A DNA stretch of 45,387 bases from Vibrio ordalii ATCC 33509 (GTDB lineage: Bacteria; Pseudomonadota; Gammaproteobacteria; Enterobacterales; Vibrionaceae), in contig AEZC01000093.1 in assembly GCA_000257205.1 (NCBI GenBank), positions 1-45,387 on the forward strand, written 5' to 3'. The notes beneath the pieces are model-generated. The model worked only from the letters and a program-made list of their open reading frames with translations. It was not told where the DNA came from and searched no databases. Numbering within the stretch: the stretch's first letter is position 1; the number at the start of each line of letters is the position of its first letter. Of this stretch, positions 28,499-37,444 are shown piece by piece. A program made the translations under genes and the position numbers.

Positions 28499-29458
28499 TT
28501 AGTGTGAATAGTACGCTTCGACTTGTGTGATCAACTGAGCTAATTGCATTTTATCCAATGCATTAATTCCAGCCGCCGCTTCGCGCCCTCCTCCGGTTGC
28601 AAAGGCGCTGCATAGTTTACCCGCACCTTGTTTATTAGTTACTGGCGCGCGTAACGAAACGGTATAACTCCCTGATGCATTTTCTGTCAAAACCAGATGT
28701 GCTCTCTCTGGAGCTTGATTGGCTAACCAATTGCCAAAGACTCCACTCACCCTATGTGAGGATGCACAATCAGGCAACTTGTAAACACTCAAACAAATGC
28801 TGTCATGGATGGGCGCTAATGACTGGGCGAGCTGCATATCTTGTTGATAAGCCTGCTGCAAACGATAAAAAGGAGAGTTGTTATCCTTCATTAAATCAAA
28901 CGGTGAAGGATAAACCAGCAAGGCTTGGTACAAATCAGCAGGGTGATAATGAAGCTGCTCTACCGTCTCTCCATAACCGTTATAGTTAATCAAGGTGCCC
29001 AAATTTTTTAGTTGTTCAGCTTGAGCGCTATTTAGCCCAGCGTTGCGCGCTAAAGTATCCGCTTTAGCAATCAAATTATCGCCATAAGCTGCCACAATCG
29101 CCCACTCATGGAACGGACCACCTAACCACTGATCAATAATTAATGCCGTACAAGTATTAGGGTCCAAATCAATATGGGCGTCAAGCAACGGAGTCTCGGG
29201 AATAGGGCCAGCATAGTGATGATCGGCATAAAACACCGTCACCCCCGCCGTAAGAGCCTGCTGTAAAGCTCGCTGATTCTTCTCCATCGAAATATCTAAC
29301 ACGGTCAGGCTATCTCGTGATTGAAGATTGAGACGCTGGAGCAATTTGATATCACGCTTAACCCCAGTAACCAGTGTCGTCGTGCGGGGGTAAGTAAGCC
29401 GCAACTGAAGAAGAGAGATGATGCCATCGGCATCACCGTTGAAAACGTCATAGTGCAT
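28499..29458 (-). CDS. DHH-family phosphoesterase-like protein
   Basis: 319-residue protein with the DHH superfamily layout. An N-terminal domain has motif I DVFNGDADGI, motif II LDISM and motif III YADHHYAG; a C-terminal DHHA1-like domain ends in GGGREAAAGI, where many members have GGGH. Hydrolysis of a phosphodiester (nucleotide or oligonucleotide) is the family-level expectation, but the Arg in place of His makes the activity uncertain. Such proteins are common in vibrios and often left as hypothetical. It lies 89 bases after the TetR gene, on the same strand. Confidence 0.7.
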   Translation of the reverse strand: MHYDVFNGDADGIISLLQLRLTYPRTTTLVTGVKRDIKLLQRLNLQSRDSLTVLDISMEKNQRALQQALTAGVTVFYADHHYAGPIPETPLLDAHIDLDPNTCTALIIDQWLGGPFHEWAIVAAYGDNLIAKADTLARNAGLNSAQAEQLKNLGTLINYNGYGETVEQLHYHPADLYQALLVYPSPFDLMKDNNSPFYRLQQAYQQDMQLAQSLAPIHDSICLSVYKLPDCASSHRVSGVFGNWLANQAPERAHLVLTENASGSYTVSLRAPVTNKQGAGKLCSAFATGGGREAAAGINALDKMQLAQLITQVEAYYSH

Positions 29459-29547
29459 ATCAACACCACCCTTAGAGATGTATAACTAAGAAGCTAACAG
29501 CTTCAAAGGATTAAAAACAATACTCAAAGGTTATAACTAAGCACACA

Positions 29548-30186
29548 TTATGATGCGTGCATCACCCGCACTCCGTCCTCTAGCAATAGAAGCTGTTCAA
29601 GACCTTGTTCCGTTGCTTTGGGTTTAACAACTGCGATCATCTGCAAAATACCTTTGTGAATCACTTGCTCGGTGATCTGTGCTTTAGACGACATCGCAGA
29701 TTGATAACTCAACCAGCACGAGGCCGTCATATGCAAAGTCGTGACTAAAGATCGCATCTCATCTTCTTCGACTGACAGCAATTTCAAGTCGACAAAAGCA
29801 TGCATGATATTGATGAGATTAGTTTGCAGTTTTTCTTGCACTTGAATGTATTCACCATGTAACGCCTCATCACGCTGCAAGATTTCAGGTAAATTAGCGT
29901 AGAAAAAACGGTACTTCCACCTCAAAGTAAAGAGCGAATCAAGATAATGCTTTAACAGCGTTAAGCTCTCTCGCTGCGCCGCAATCGGCTGAAAACGTTC
30001 GAGTAGCTCGGTGGAATAAAGAGCAAAAATATCACGAACGATTTCTTGTTTATTACGAAAGTGATAATACAAATTACCAGGGCTGATTTCGATGTGCGCG
30101 GCGATATGGTTGGTGGTCACCGTTCTTTCACCATGTTCATTAAACAGCGCCAAGGCGGCATAAACGATCTTATCTTTGGTCTTCAT
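29548..30186 (-). CDS. TetR-family transcriptional regulator
   Basis: 212 residues with an N-terminal TetR helix-turn-helix (about 8-55; VTTNHIAAHIEISPGNLYYHFRNKQEIVRDIF) and a helical ligand/dimer domain. The SPGNLYYHFRNKQE signature places it near TetR proteins tied to fatty-acid or membrane control, but its ligand cannot be told. It lies just downstream of hemE, separated by a terminator, and before the DHH gene. Palindromes upstream of hemE are one candidate target. Confidence 0.85.
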   Translation of the reverse strand: MKTKDKIVYAALALFNEHGERTVTTNHIAAHIEISPGNLYYHFRNKQEIVRDIFALYSTELLERFQPIAAQRESLTLLKHYLDSLFTLRWKYRFFYANLPEILQRDEALHGEYIQVQEKLQTNLINIMHAFVDLKLLSVEEDEMRSLVTTLHMTASCWLSYQSAMSSKAQITEQVIHKGILQMIAVVKPKATEQGLEQLLLLEDGVRVMHAS

Positions 30187-30246
30187 CTTGTCTTATAACC
30201 TTTGTAAGCCTGCACCTTATCAAATAATAGAGTGAGATTCGGAAAA

Positions 30247-30279
30247 CAGTGCCTTAGCCTTAGCGAAGACAAGGCACTG
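30247..30279 (-). terminator. hemE terminator
   Basis: 9-bp perfect stem (CAGTGCCTT 30247-30255 with AAGGCACTG 30271-30279, loop of 15), read leftward followed by TTTTCC. It lies 8 bases past the hemE stop. Confidence 0.7.
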
Positions 30280-30286
30280 CCACCGA

Positions 30287-31354
30287 TTATTGATGATACG
30301 GTTTAGACAAGGCGTGCACCGCATCAACAAATATGCCCGCATTTTCCGGTGGCACATCTAAATGAATACCGTGTCCGAGGTTAAAGACATGGCCCGTTCC
30401 TCCATGGCCGAACCCTTCAAGAATCGTCGCCACTTCTTGGCGAATACGATCATGCGGAGCATAAAGCATCGAAGGATCCATATTACCTTGCAGCGCCACT
30501 TTGTCACCGATACGCGCTTTGGCGTCGGCAATATTGATGGTCCAATCAAGTCCTACGGCATCACAACCCGTGGCAGCAATCTGCTCCAGCCACATGCCAC
30601 CGTTTTTGGTAAACAGAGTAACAGGTACGCGGCGACCTTCATTTTCACGAATTAAACCATCCACAATTTTGTGCATATACTGTAGAGAAAAGAGATTGTA
30701 GTCGCGCGGTGTCAGTACTCCGCCCCAAGTATCAAAGATCATAACAGACTGAGCGCCTGCTTTGATTTGTGCGTTGAGATACTCAATAACACTGTCAGCC
30801 AGTTTATCGAGCAAGGCGTGCAGCACGCTAGGATCGGCGTACATCATTTTTTTGATCTTAGTGAAGGCTTTTGAGCTGCCACCTTCCACCATATAAGTTG
30901 CGAGTGTCCATGGACTGCCTGAAAAGCCGATCAATGGGACTTCACCTTGCAGATCTTTGCGGATCTGACGTACGGCATTCATCACATATTGCAGTTCGCC
31001 TTCCGGATCTGGTAAGCCAATTTTATCGACATCGGCTTTACAAGTGATCGGGCGTTCAAACTTTGGCCCTTCGCCCGCTTCAAAATACAAACCCAATCCC
31101 ATCGCGTCAGGAATGGTCAAAATATCAGAAAATAAAATCGCGGCATCTAATGGAAAGCGGCGTAATGGTTGCAATGTCACTTCAGAAGCTAGCTCTGCAT
31201 TTTTACACAGCGCCATAAAATCGCCAGCTTCGGCACGCGTTGCGCGATACTCTGGCAGGTAACGTCCGGCTTGGCGCATCATCCATACAGGCGTGCAATC
31301 GACAGGTTGTTTTAACAGCGCTCTCAAATAGCGGTCATTTTTTAATTCAGTCAT
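30287..31354 (-). CDS. hemE: Uroporphyrinogen III decarboxylase
   Basis: Cytoplasmic haem-pathway enzyme that removes four acetate carboxyls from uroporphyrinogen III to give coproporphyrinogen III. It has 355 residues from the ATG at 31352-31354 ([14 protein letters not shown]); a TTG four codons upstream is less likely. Signatures: [17 protein letters not shown] near the N terminus, [12 protein letters not shown] with the catalytic Asp, [16 protein letters not shown], and [14 protein letters not shown] near the end. It follows nudC with a 249-base spacer that also holds a candidate small RNA on the other strand. Confidence 0.97.
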   Translation of the reverse strand: MTELKNDRYLRALLKQPVDCTPVWMMRQAGRYLPEYRATRAEAGDFMALCKNAELASEVTLQPLRRFPLDAAILFSDILTIPDAMGLGLYFEAGEGPKFERPITCKADVDKIGLPDPEGELQYVMNAVRQIRKDLQGEVPLIGFSGSPWTLATYMVEGGSSKAFTKIKKMMYADPSVLHALLDKLADSVIEYLNAQIKAGAQSVMIFDTWGGVLTPRDYNLFSLQYMHKIVDGLIRENEGRRVPVTLFTKNGGMWLEQIAATGCDAVGLDWTINIADAKARIGDKVALQGNMDPSMLYAPHDRIRQEVATILEGFGHGGTGHVFNLGHGIHLDVPPENAGIFVDAVHALSKPYHQ

Positions 31355-31487
31355 TCCGTCTTCCAATTTAAGGCTTATTATTTTTTATGGCGTTATTCTA
31401 GCATTGAATAAGATCCAAAAGCGCTGTGCTTTGCAAGCGAGATCATGTTATTAACTTTTAAATCAATGCTTAATTTGCAAGCAACCG

Positions 31488-31519
31488 TTAACAGTGTTAA
31501 AAATTTGTTCGCTAGCGAA
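31488..31519. promoter_or_regulatory. Two palindromes upstream of hemE
   Basis: TTAACAgTGTTAA (31488-31500, 6-bp arms, one central base) and TTCGCTAGCGAA (31508-31519, perfect 12-bp palindrome). The second sits just upstream of a TATAAT on the plus strand (31523-31528). Both look like binding sites for a dimeric regulator. The region lies upstream of hemE and of the candidate small RNA, and a TetR regulator is encoded nearby. The binding protein is unknown. Confidence 0.4.
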
Positions 31520-31522
31520 AAC

Positions 31523-31605
31523 TATAATTATAAACCGAGTATTCTATACTCGGCATCTCATAACGACATCTTACTTACCCCCTCCTTCATTGGAGGGTTT
31601 TTTTT
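31523..31605 (+). ncRNA. Candidate Hfq-type small RNA between hemE and nudC
   Basis: On the plus strand, opposite to both neighbours: -10 TATAAT (31523-31528; no good -35), predicted start near 31535, an 8-bp hairpin (CCGAGTAT 31535-31542 with ATACTCGG 31546-31553, loop TCT), a 26-base linker almost free of G, then a terminator stem CCCTCC/GGAGGG (31580-31585 with 31592-31597) and T8 (31598-31605). No plus-strand gene is present to need this terminator, and read on the minus strand it lacks a T run. Layout and length (about 70 nt) match Hfq-dependent small RNAs. Expression is not shown. Confidence 0.5.
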
Positions 31606-32392
31606 AGCACTGTGTCTGTGAATCTTGCTCTATTGCGCTTAGCGTGTAATCGATTAATGCTCTCGCTATCGTACCTTCGGGGGCGACAGGAGGCAAAGCG
31701 TTTGCTAAGAACCATTGTGCGTCACTTAATTCACTGTAATCAGGTTTTATCGTGCCAGAATCATATTCCGCGACAAAGCCCATCATCATACTCGATGGAA
31801 ATGCCCAAGGTTGGCTGCCAAAATAATGAATATTCTTCACATGAATTCCTGTTTCTTCAAGTACTTCACGTGCCACGCACTGCTCTAACGTCTCTCCTAC
31901 CTCTAAAAAACCAGCTATCACGGTATACATGCCGTTACGATGCCTTGGGTGCTGGGCCAATAAGATTTTATCGTGATTTCGTACCGCGACAATAATGCAA
32001 GGAAAGATACGTGGATAATGTAGCGTTCGACATTCTGAACATTGCATCGCCAGTTGATTGTGATTCAGATAATTTCGTCCACCACATTGCGGACAAAAAC
32101 GTAACGTTTGGCTCATGTGACCATATTGAAGCGCTTTGCTGATCGCGTAAAAAATCGCCGGTTTAAAGTGCAATAATTCCCGTAATGAGGTCATTTCTCG
32201 CTCGCCTTCAAGGTCTGCATCATTGAGCCACATCACTGGGTATCCATCATAGCTATCTACTACAACTGCTTTTTCTAAAGGCAGAGAATATTCGTCCGCA
32301 GGCCCTAGCGGTAACTCACCATTGATGGTCCAGATCTCACTTCCGGAAACGACACACCAATAAGCGATTTCTGTGTCACTATTTTTTAACAT
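31604..32392 (-). CDS. nudC: NAD-capped RNA hydrolase / NADH pyrophosphatase NudC
   Basis: Nudix enzyme that removes NAD caps from RNA and cleaves NADH. It has 262 residues: N-terminal domain, zinc ribbon [10 protein letters not shown] with a second pair in [10 protein letters not shown], and the Nudix box [23 protein letters not shown] (about 158-180), followed by the NudC-specific [11 protein letters not shown] (the usual motif is SQPWPFPxS; here the second Pro is Ala). It diverges from rsd, as in E. coli. Confidence 0.95.
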   Translation of the reverse strand: MLKNSDTEIAYWCVVSGSEIWTINGELPLGPADEYSLPLEKAVVVDSYDGYPVMWLNDADLEGEREMTSLRELLHFKPAIFYAISKALQYGHMSQTLRFCPQCGGRNYLNHNQLAMQCSECRTLHYPRIFPCIIVAVRNHDKILLAQHPRHRNGMYTVIAGFLEVGETLEQCVAREVLEETGIHVKNIHYFGSQPWAFPSSMMMGFVAEYDSGTIKPDYSELSDAQWFLANALPPVAPEGTIARALIDYTLSAIEQDSQTQC

Positions 32393-32575
32393 GTTGCGAC
32401 CTCTCTTCTTGCAGTTACTCTATTTTACTGGCAATCTAAATTCATACCAGAATTTGTAACGTTCCAAATTTAGTTCTATAAATTCTAGTAAGGACAATGA
32501 GTTGTATCTATAAAATGCAACCCTATGCAAAGGAAACGGTCACCCATTTTGGGACCCGATCATGAGGGCATGGTC

Positions 32576-33064
32576 ATGCTAAAAAAACTAAAACGCACAC
32601 AAGAGCAATGGGGCGGTTCCAGTGACGTTATTGATCACTGGCTAAATACGCGACAATCCTTGATTGTAGAGTATTGCAAATTAGCTGCACTACAACCTTG
32701 CACTACCAAAGCGAATATCAATGAGCTTCCTTCTCCAGAAGCATTGCAGCGCTTTTGTCAGCAATTAGTGGATTATATTTCTGAAGGCCACTTCAAAATT
32801 TACGATATGGTAATGGATAAGTGGCGTGCTACTGGCTTTGAGGCCACCGATGAAATTAACCAAACTTACGGTAAAATTATCGTTACTACCGAGCCACTAC
32901 TCAATTTCACAGATAAATATGCGGCCGTGAGTGATGAAGATGATCTCGAAAATTTTGACAGTGATCTTTCGTTAATGGGGGAGATCATTGAGGTACGTTT
33001 TGCGGTCGAAGACAGTTTAATTCAACTCATCGCTGACAGCTTAGCTATCCCTCCAGGCGCTTAA
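32576..33064 (+). CDS. rsd: Anti-sigma-70 factor Rsd
   Basis: Rsd/AlgQ-family helical protein that binds sigma-70 region 4 in stationary phase and also stimulates RelA-SpoT (ppGpp) control in E. coli. It has 162 residues from the ATG at 32576 (MLKKLKRTQEQWGGSSDVIDHWL), preceded by GAGGG at good spacing; an ATG two codons earlier is close, and the frame extends upstream but does not align. It is convergent with rpoC across a bidirectional terminator. Confidence 0.92.
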   Translation: MLKKLKRTQEQWGGSSDVIDHWLNTRQSLIVEYCKLAALQPCTTKANINELPSPEALQRFCQQLVDYISEGHFKIYDMVMDKWRATGFEATDEINQTYGKIIVTTEPLLNFTDKYAAVSDEDDLENFDSDLSLMGEIIEVRFAVEDSLIQLIADSLAIPPGA

Positions 33065-33120
33065 TATTGAATAGTTTGATATGAGTATTGGCGTAGATTC
33101 ACTATTTGATTAAGCGCCAC

Positions 33121-33148
33121 AAAAAAGGCACCCGAAGGTGCCTTTTTT
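33121..33148. terminator. Bidirectional terminator between rsd and rpoC
   Basis: A6-GGCACC-CGAA-GGTGCC-T6: a 6-bp GC core extended by A-T pairs, with T6 on both strands. Read leftward (rpoC direction) the loop is TTCG closed by C-G, the exceptionally stable cUUCGg tetraloop. It serves both convergent units. Confidence 0.92.
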
Positions 33149-33162
33149 AGTCAGCGCTGAGA

Positions 33163-36100
33163 TTACTCTTCAGAAGAGAAACCTGCGTTTAGCAGTGCCG
33201 CTAGGTTATCTGTCGCTTGTTCAGCAGACGGGCCTTTTAGCTGTGCCGCACGTTTAGCTTGACGCTCTTGGTGGTAAGCGAAACCTGTACCCGCTGGAAT
33301 CAGACGACCAACGATTACGTTTTCTTTCAGACCGCGAAGATCATCACGTTTACCAGAAACAGCCGCTTCTGTTAGTACGCGAGTTGTCTCTTGGAACGAT
33401 GCCGCAGAGATGAAAGATTCAGTCGCTAGAGATGCTTTAGTAATACCGAGTAGCTCACGCTCGAAACGAGCAGGCTGTTTGCCTTCCGCTTCTAGGTTAC
33501 GGTTTGCAACTTTCACTTGTGAGTATTCAACTTGCTCACCCGCTAGGAACTCAGAGTCACCAGCATGAGTGATCGTACACTTACGCAGCATTTGACGAAC
33601 GATAGTTTCAATGTGCTTATCGTTAATCTTAACACCTTGCAGACGGTAAACTTCTTGCACTTCGTTAGCGATGTAAGACGTTACAGCATGGATACCACGT
33701 AAACGTAGGATATCGTGCGGAGTCTCAGGACCATCAGCAATAACGTCACCACGTTCGATCTTCTCACCTTCAAACACGTTAAGTTGACGATGCTTAGGAA
33801 TCATTTCTTCATAAGTTTCGTCACCCTCACGAGTGATGATTAGACGACGTTTACCTTTAGTTTCTTTACCAAAGCTCACAGTACCTGTGTGCTCAGCAAG
33901 AATCGCAGGCTCTTTTGGTCGACGAGCTTCAAACAAGTCAGCTACGCGAGGTAGACCACCCGTGATGTCTCGGTTACCGCCAGATTTTTGTGGAATACGC
34001 GCTAATGTGTCACCAATACCAACTTCAGCACCATCTTCGATGTTAACGATCGCTTTACCCGGTAAGAAGTATTGAGCTGGCATATCAGTGCCAGGGATCA
34101 TGACATCTTTACCTTTCGCATCAACAAGTTTGATAGCTGGACGCATATCTTTACCTGCTGCTGGACGAGCGGCGGCTTCGGTTACTTCGCTTGAAGATAG
34201 ACCCGTTAGGTCATCTGTTTGGCGAGAAACTGTTACACCATCAATCATATCAACGAATTGGATGCGACCAGCCACTTCAGTGATGATTGGCATAGTGTGG
34301 GCTTCCCAGTTAGCCACTGTTTGACCAGCTTCAACCGTGTCGTTATCACCTTTACTCAACACAGAGCCGTAAGGCAGTTTGTGTTTTTCTTTAGTGCGAC
34401 CAAATTCATCAATGATAGTCAGCTCTGATGCACGAGATGTGATAACCAGCTTCTTATCTTTATTGATAACGAACTTAGCGTTGTGAAGTTTCACCGAACC
34501 TTTGTTCTTCGCTTGGATACTGTTCTCTGCCGCAGCAGTAGAAGCCGCACCACCGATGTGGAACGTACGCATCGTTAACTGTGTACCCGGCTCACCGATA
34601 GATTGAGCAGCAATAACACCGACTGCTTCACCTTGGTTCACTAGGTGACCACGAGCAAGATCACGACCGTAACATAGCGCACAGCAACCGAAGTCCGCAT
34701 CACAGGTTACCACTGAACGTACTTTCATATTATCGACAGAGTTCTCATCGATAATCTGACACCACTTCTCATCAATCAGAGTATTACGTGGAATAAGTAC
34801 TTCATCAGTACCCGGTTTCATCACATCGTCAGCCACAACACGACCAAGAGCCAGTTCAGTTAAAGAAACTTTAACATCACCACCCTCGATATGAGGCATC
34901 ATGTCGACACCTTCATGAGTGCCACAGTCATGTTCTGTTACCACAACATCTTGTGCAACGTCGACTAAACGACGAGTCAGGTAACCTGAGTTCGCTGTCT
35001 TCAATGCTGTATCCGCTAGACCCTTACGTGCACCGTGGGTAGAGATAAAGTACTGTAGTACGTTCAGGCCTTCTTTAAAGTTTGCTGTGATAGGCGTTTC
35101 GATGATTGAACCATCTGGACGCGCCATCAGACCACGCATACCAGCAAGCTGACGAATCTGAGCCGCAGAACCACGAGCACCCGAGTCAGCCATCATATAG
35201 ATGCTGTTAAACGATTCTTGTTGTTCTTCTACGCCATCACGGTTGATCACGGTTTCAGAAGATAGGTTATCCATCATCGCTTTCGCAACACGGTCGTTGG
35301 TAGACGCCCAGATATCGATAACTTTGTTGTAGCGCTCACCCGCTGTAACAAGACCTGATTGGAACTGTTCTTGGATTTCGCGTACTTCTTCTTCTGCTTC
35401 AGCAATTTCAGTGTATTTCGCTGCTGGTACAACCATGTCGTCGATACCAACTGACACGCCTGACAGTGCTGCATAAGCAAAACCGGTGTACATGATTTGG
35501 TCAGCAAATACGACCGTATCTTTCAAACCAAGCTTACGATACGCTTCGTTTAATAGATTTGAGATCTGTTTCTTACCAAGCTTCTGGTTCACGATGCTGT
35601 ATGGCAGGCCTTTAGGCACGATTTGCCATAGCATGGCACGACCGACAGTCGTATCGACCATCTTAGTCTCAGTTGTGCTGTAACCATCTTCATCAACAAC
35701 GGTTTCAGTGATACGTACTTTAACGCGTGCGTGTAGCGCCGCTGTCTTAGTACGGTATGCCTTCTCAGCCTCTTTAGGGCCAGCCAGGTACATACCTTCA
35801 CCTTGTGCGTTGATTTTTTCGCGAGTCATGTAGTACAGACCCAAGACCACGTCCTGTGAAGGTACGATGATAGGATCACCTGATGCTGGCGACAGAATGT
35901 TGTTCGTCGACATCATCAGTGTACGAGCTTCAAGCTGTGCTTCTAAAGTTAGAGGCACGTGAACCGCCATTTGGTCACCATCGAAGTCCGCGTTATACGC
36001 CGCACACACAAGTGGGTGCAGTTGAATCGCTTTACCTTCAATCAGTACAGGTTCGAACGCTTGAATACCAAGACGGTGCAGTGTTGGTGCACGGTTTAGT

Positions 36101-37365
36101 AGTACTGGGTGTTCACGAATCACTTCGTCTAGGATATCCCAAACAACCGCTTCTTCACGCTCAACCATTTTCTTAGCTGCTTTGATCGTCGTGGCCATGC
36201 CGCGAGTTTCTAGCTTGCTGTAGATAAATGGTTTGAATAGCTCAAGTGCCATCTTCTTAGGAAGACCACACTGGTGCAGACGCAGATATGGACCTACTGT
36301 GATTACAGAACGGCCTGAGTAATCTACACGTTTACCTAGAAGGTTCTGACGGAAACGACCTTGTTTACCCTTGATCATATCAGCAAGAGATTTCAGAGGG
36401 CGCTTGTTAGAACCTGTGATCGCACGACCGCGACGACCGTTATCAAGTAGCGCATCAACAGACTCTTGCAGCATACGTTTTTCGTTGCGTACGATGATGT
36501 CCGGAGCCGCTAGCTCTAGAAGGCGCTTCAAACGGTTGTTACGGTTGATCACACGACGGTACAAATCGTTCAGATCAGATGTCGCAAAACGACCGCCATC
36601 TAGTGGTACTAGAGGACGTAGATCTGGCGGAAGAACCGGAAGCACAGTCAGGATCATCCACTCAGGCTTGTTGCCTGAACTGATGAACGCTTCAACAAGC
36701 TTCAGACGCTTAGTCAGTTTTTTGCGTTTAGTTTCAGAGTTAGTGGTTTGTAACTCCTCACGCATCATCTCTGTTTCAGCGACAAGATCCATTGAACCCA
36801 ATAGGTCTTTGATCGCTTCTGCGCCCATCTTCGCTGTGAACTCATCGCCCCACTCTTCTAGACGGTCAAGATACTCTTCTTCAGTAAGCATCTGACTCTT
36901 TTCTAGATCCGTCATACCCGGCTCGGTTACTACATACATTTCGAAGTAAAGAACACGTTCGATATCACGTAGAGGGATATCCATTAGCAGACCGATACGA
37001 GACGGTAGCGATTTTAGGAACCAGATGTGAGCAACCGGTGATGCAAGCTCGATGTGGCCCATACGGTCACGACGAACTTTAGTTTGTGTAACTTCAACGC
37101 CACATTTTTCACAGATCACGCCACGGTGTTTCAGACGCTTATATTTACCACAAAGACATTCGTAGTCTTTGACTGGACCAAAAATACGCGCACAGAACAG
37201 ACCATCACGTTCAGGCTTGAACGTACGATAGTTGATCGTTTCAGGTTTTTTAACTTCACCAAAAGACCATGAACGAATCATGTCAGGTGAAGATAGACCG
37301 ATTTTGATTGCATCAAATTCTTCGGTCTTATGCTGTGCTTTTAGAAAGTTTAATAAGTCTTTCAC
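33163..37365 (-). CDS. rpoC: RNA polymerase beta' subunit
   Basis: Catalytic large subunit of RNA polymerase. It has 1400 residues. Near the N terminus is the zinc-binding [20 protein letters not shown]. The magnesium-binding [12 protein letters not shown] is at about 457-468. The bridge helix and trigger loop region follow, with the second zinc site [14 protein letters not shown]. The start is GTG (37363-37365), as in E. coli. It lies 79 bases after rpoB, with a hairpin in the gap. Confidence 0.98.
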   Translation of the reverse strand: MKDLLNFLKAQHKTEEFDAIKIGLSSPDMIRSWSFGEVKKPETINYRTFKPERDGLFCARIFGPVKDYECLCGKYKRLKHRGVICEKCGVEVTQTKVRRDRMGHIELASPVAHIWFLKSLPSRIGLLMDIPLRDIERVLYFEMYVVTEPGMTDLEKSQMLTEEEYLDRLEEWGDEFTAKMGAEAIKDLLGSMDLVAETEMMREELQTTNSETKRKKLTKRLKLVEAFISSGNKPEWMILTVLPVLPPDLRPLVPLDGGRFATSDLNDLYRRVINRNNRLKRLLELAAPDIIVRNEKRMLQESVDALLDNGRRGRAITGSNKRPLKSLADMIKGKQGRFRQNLLGKRVDYSGRSVITVGPYLRLHQCGLPKKMALELFKPFIYSKLETRGMATTIKAAKKMVEREEAVVWDILDEVIREHPVLLNRAPTLHRLGIQAFEPVLIEGKAIQLHPLVCAAYNADFDGDQMAVHVPLTLEAQLEARTLMMSTNNILSPASGDPIIVPSQDVVLGLYYMTREKINAQGEGMYLAGPKEAEKAYRTKTAALHARVKVRITETVVDEDGYSTTETKMVDTTVGRAMLWQIVPKGLPYSIVNQKLGKKQISNLLNEAYRKLGLKDTVVFADQIMYTGFAYAALSGVSVGIDDMVVPAAKYTEIAEAEEEVREIQEQFQSGLVTAGERYNKVIDIWASTNDRVAKAMMDNLSSETVINRDGVEEQQESFNSIYMMADSGARGSAAQIRQLAGMRGLMARPDGSIIETPITANFKEGLNVLQYFISTHGARKGLADTALKTANSGYLTRRLVDVAQDVVVTEHDCGTHEGVDMMPHIEGGDVKVSLTELALGRVVADDVMKPGTDEVLIPRNTLIDEKWCQIIDENSVDNMKVRSVVTCDADFGCCALCYGRDLARGHLVNQGEAVGVIAAQSIGEPGTQLTMRTFHIGGAASTAAAENSIQAKNKGSVKLHNAKFVINKDKKLVITSRASELTIIDEFGRTKEKHKLPYGSVLSKGDNDTVEAGQTVANWEAHTMPIITEVAGRIQFVDMIDGVTVSRQTDDLTGLSSSEVTEAAARPAAGKDMRPAIKLVDAKGKDVMIPGTDMPAQYFLPGKAIVNIEDGAEVGIGDTLARIPQKSGGNRDITGGLPRVADLFEARRPKEPAILAEHTGTVSFGKETKGKRRLIITREGDETYEEMIPKHRQLNVFEGEKIERGDVIADGPETPHDILRLRGIHAVTSYIANEVQEVYRLQGVKINDKHIETIVRQMLRKCTITHAGDSEFLAGEQVEYSQVKVANRNLEAEGKQPARFERELLGITKASLATESFISAASFQETTRVLTEAAVSGKRDDLRGLKENVIVGRLIPAGTGFAYHQERQAKRAAQLKGPSAEQATDNLAALLNAGFSSEE

Positions 37366-37387
37366 AATCAGATCCTGTAAGGAGTTA

Positions 37388-37410
37388 AAAGGCGCTCGGC
37401 GAGCGCCTTT
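37388..37410 (-). promoter_or_regulatory. Terminator-like hairpin in the rpoB-rpoC gap
   Basis: Perfect 10-bp stem (AAAGGCGCTC 37388-37397 with GAGCGCCTTT 37401-37410, 3-base loop). Read in the direction of transcription it ends in CCTTTTAACTCC, a weak T run, 22 bases before the rpoC start codon. It could be a partial attenuator, a processing site or an mRNA stabiliser. Confidence 0.6.
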
Positions 37411-37444
37411 CTACCAGGATAATCCAGAGGGTTTACCGCCAAGA

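Noticed and set aside
36371..36895. A 174-codon open frame on the plus strand inside rpoC.
   Set aside because: It is antisense to a highly conserved rpoC region, is Arg/Ser-rich as expected for a shadow frame, and has no ribosome binding site.
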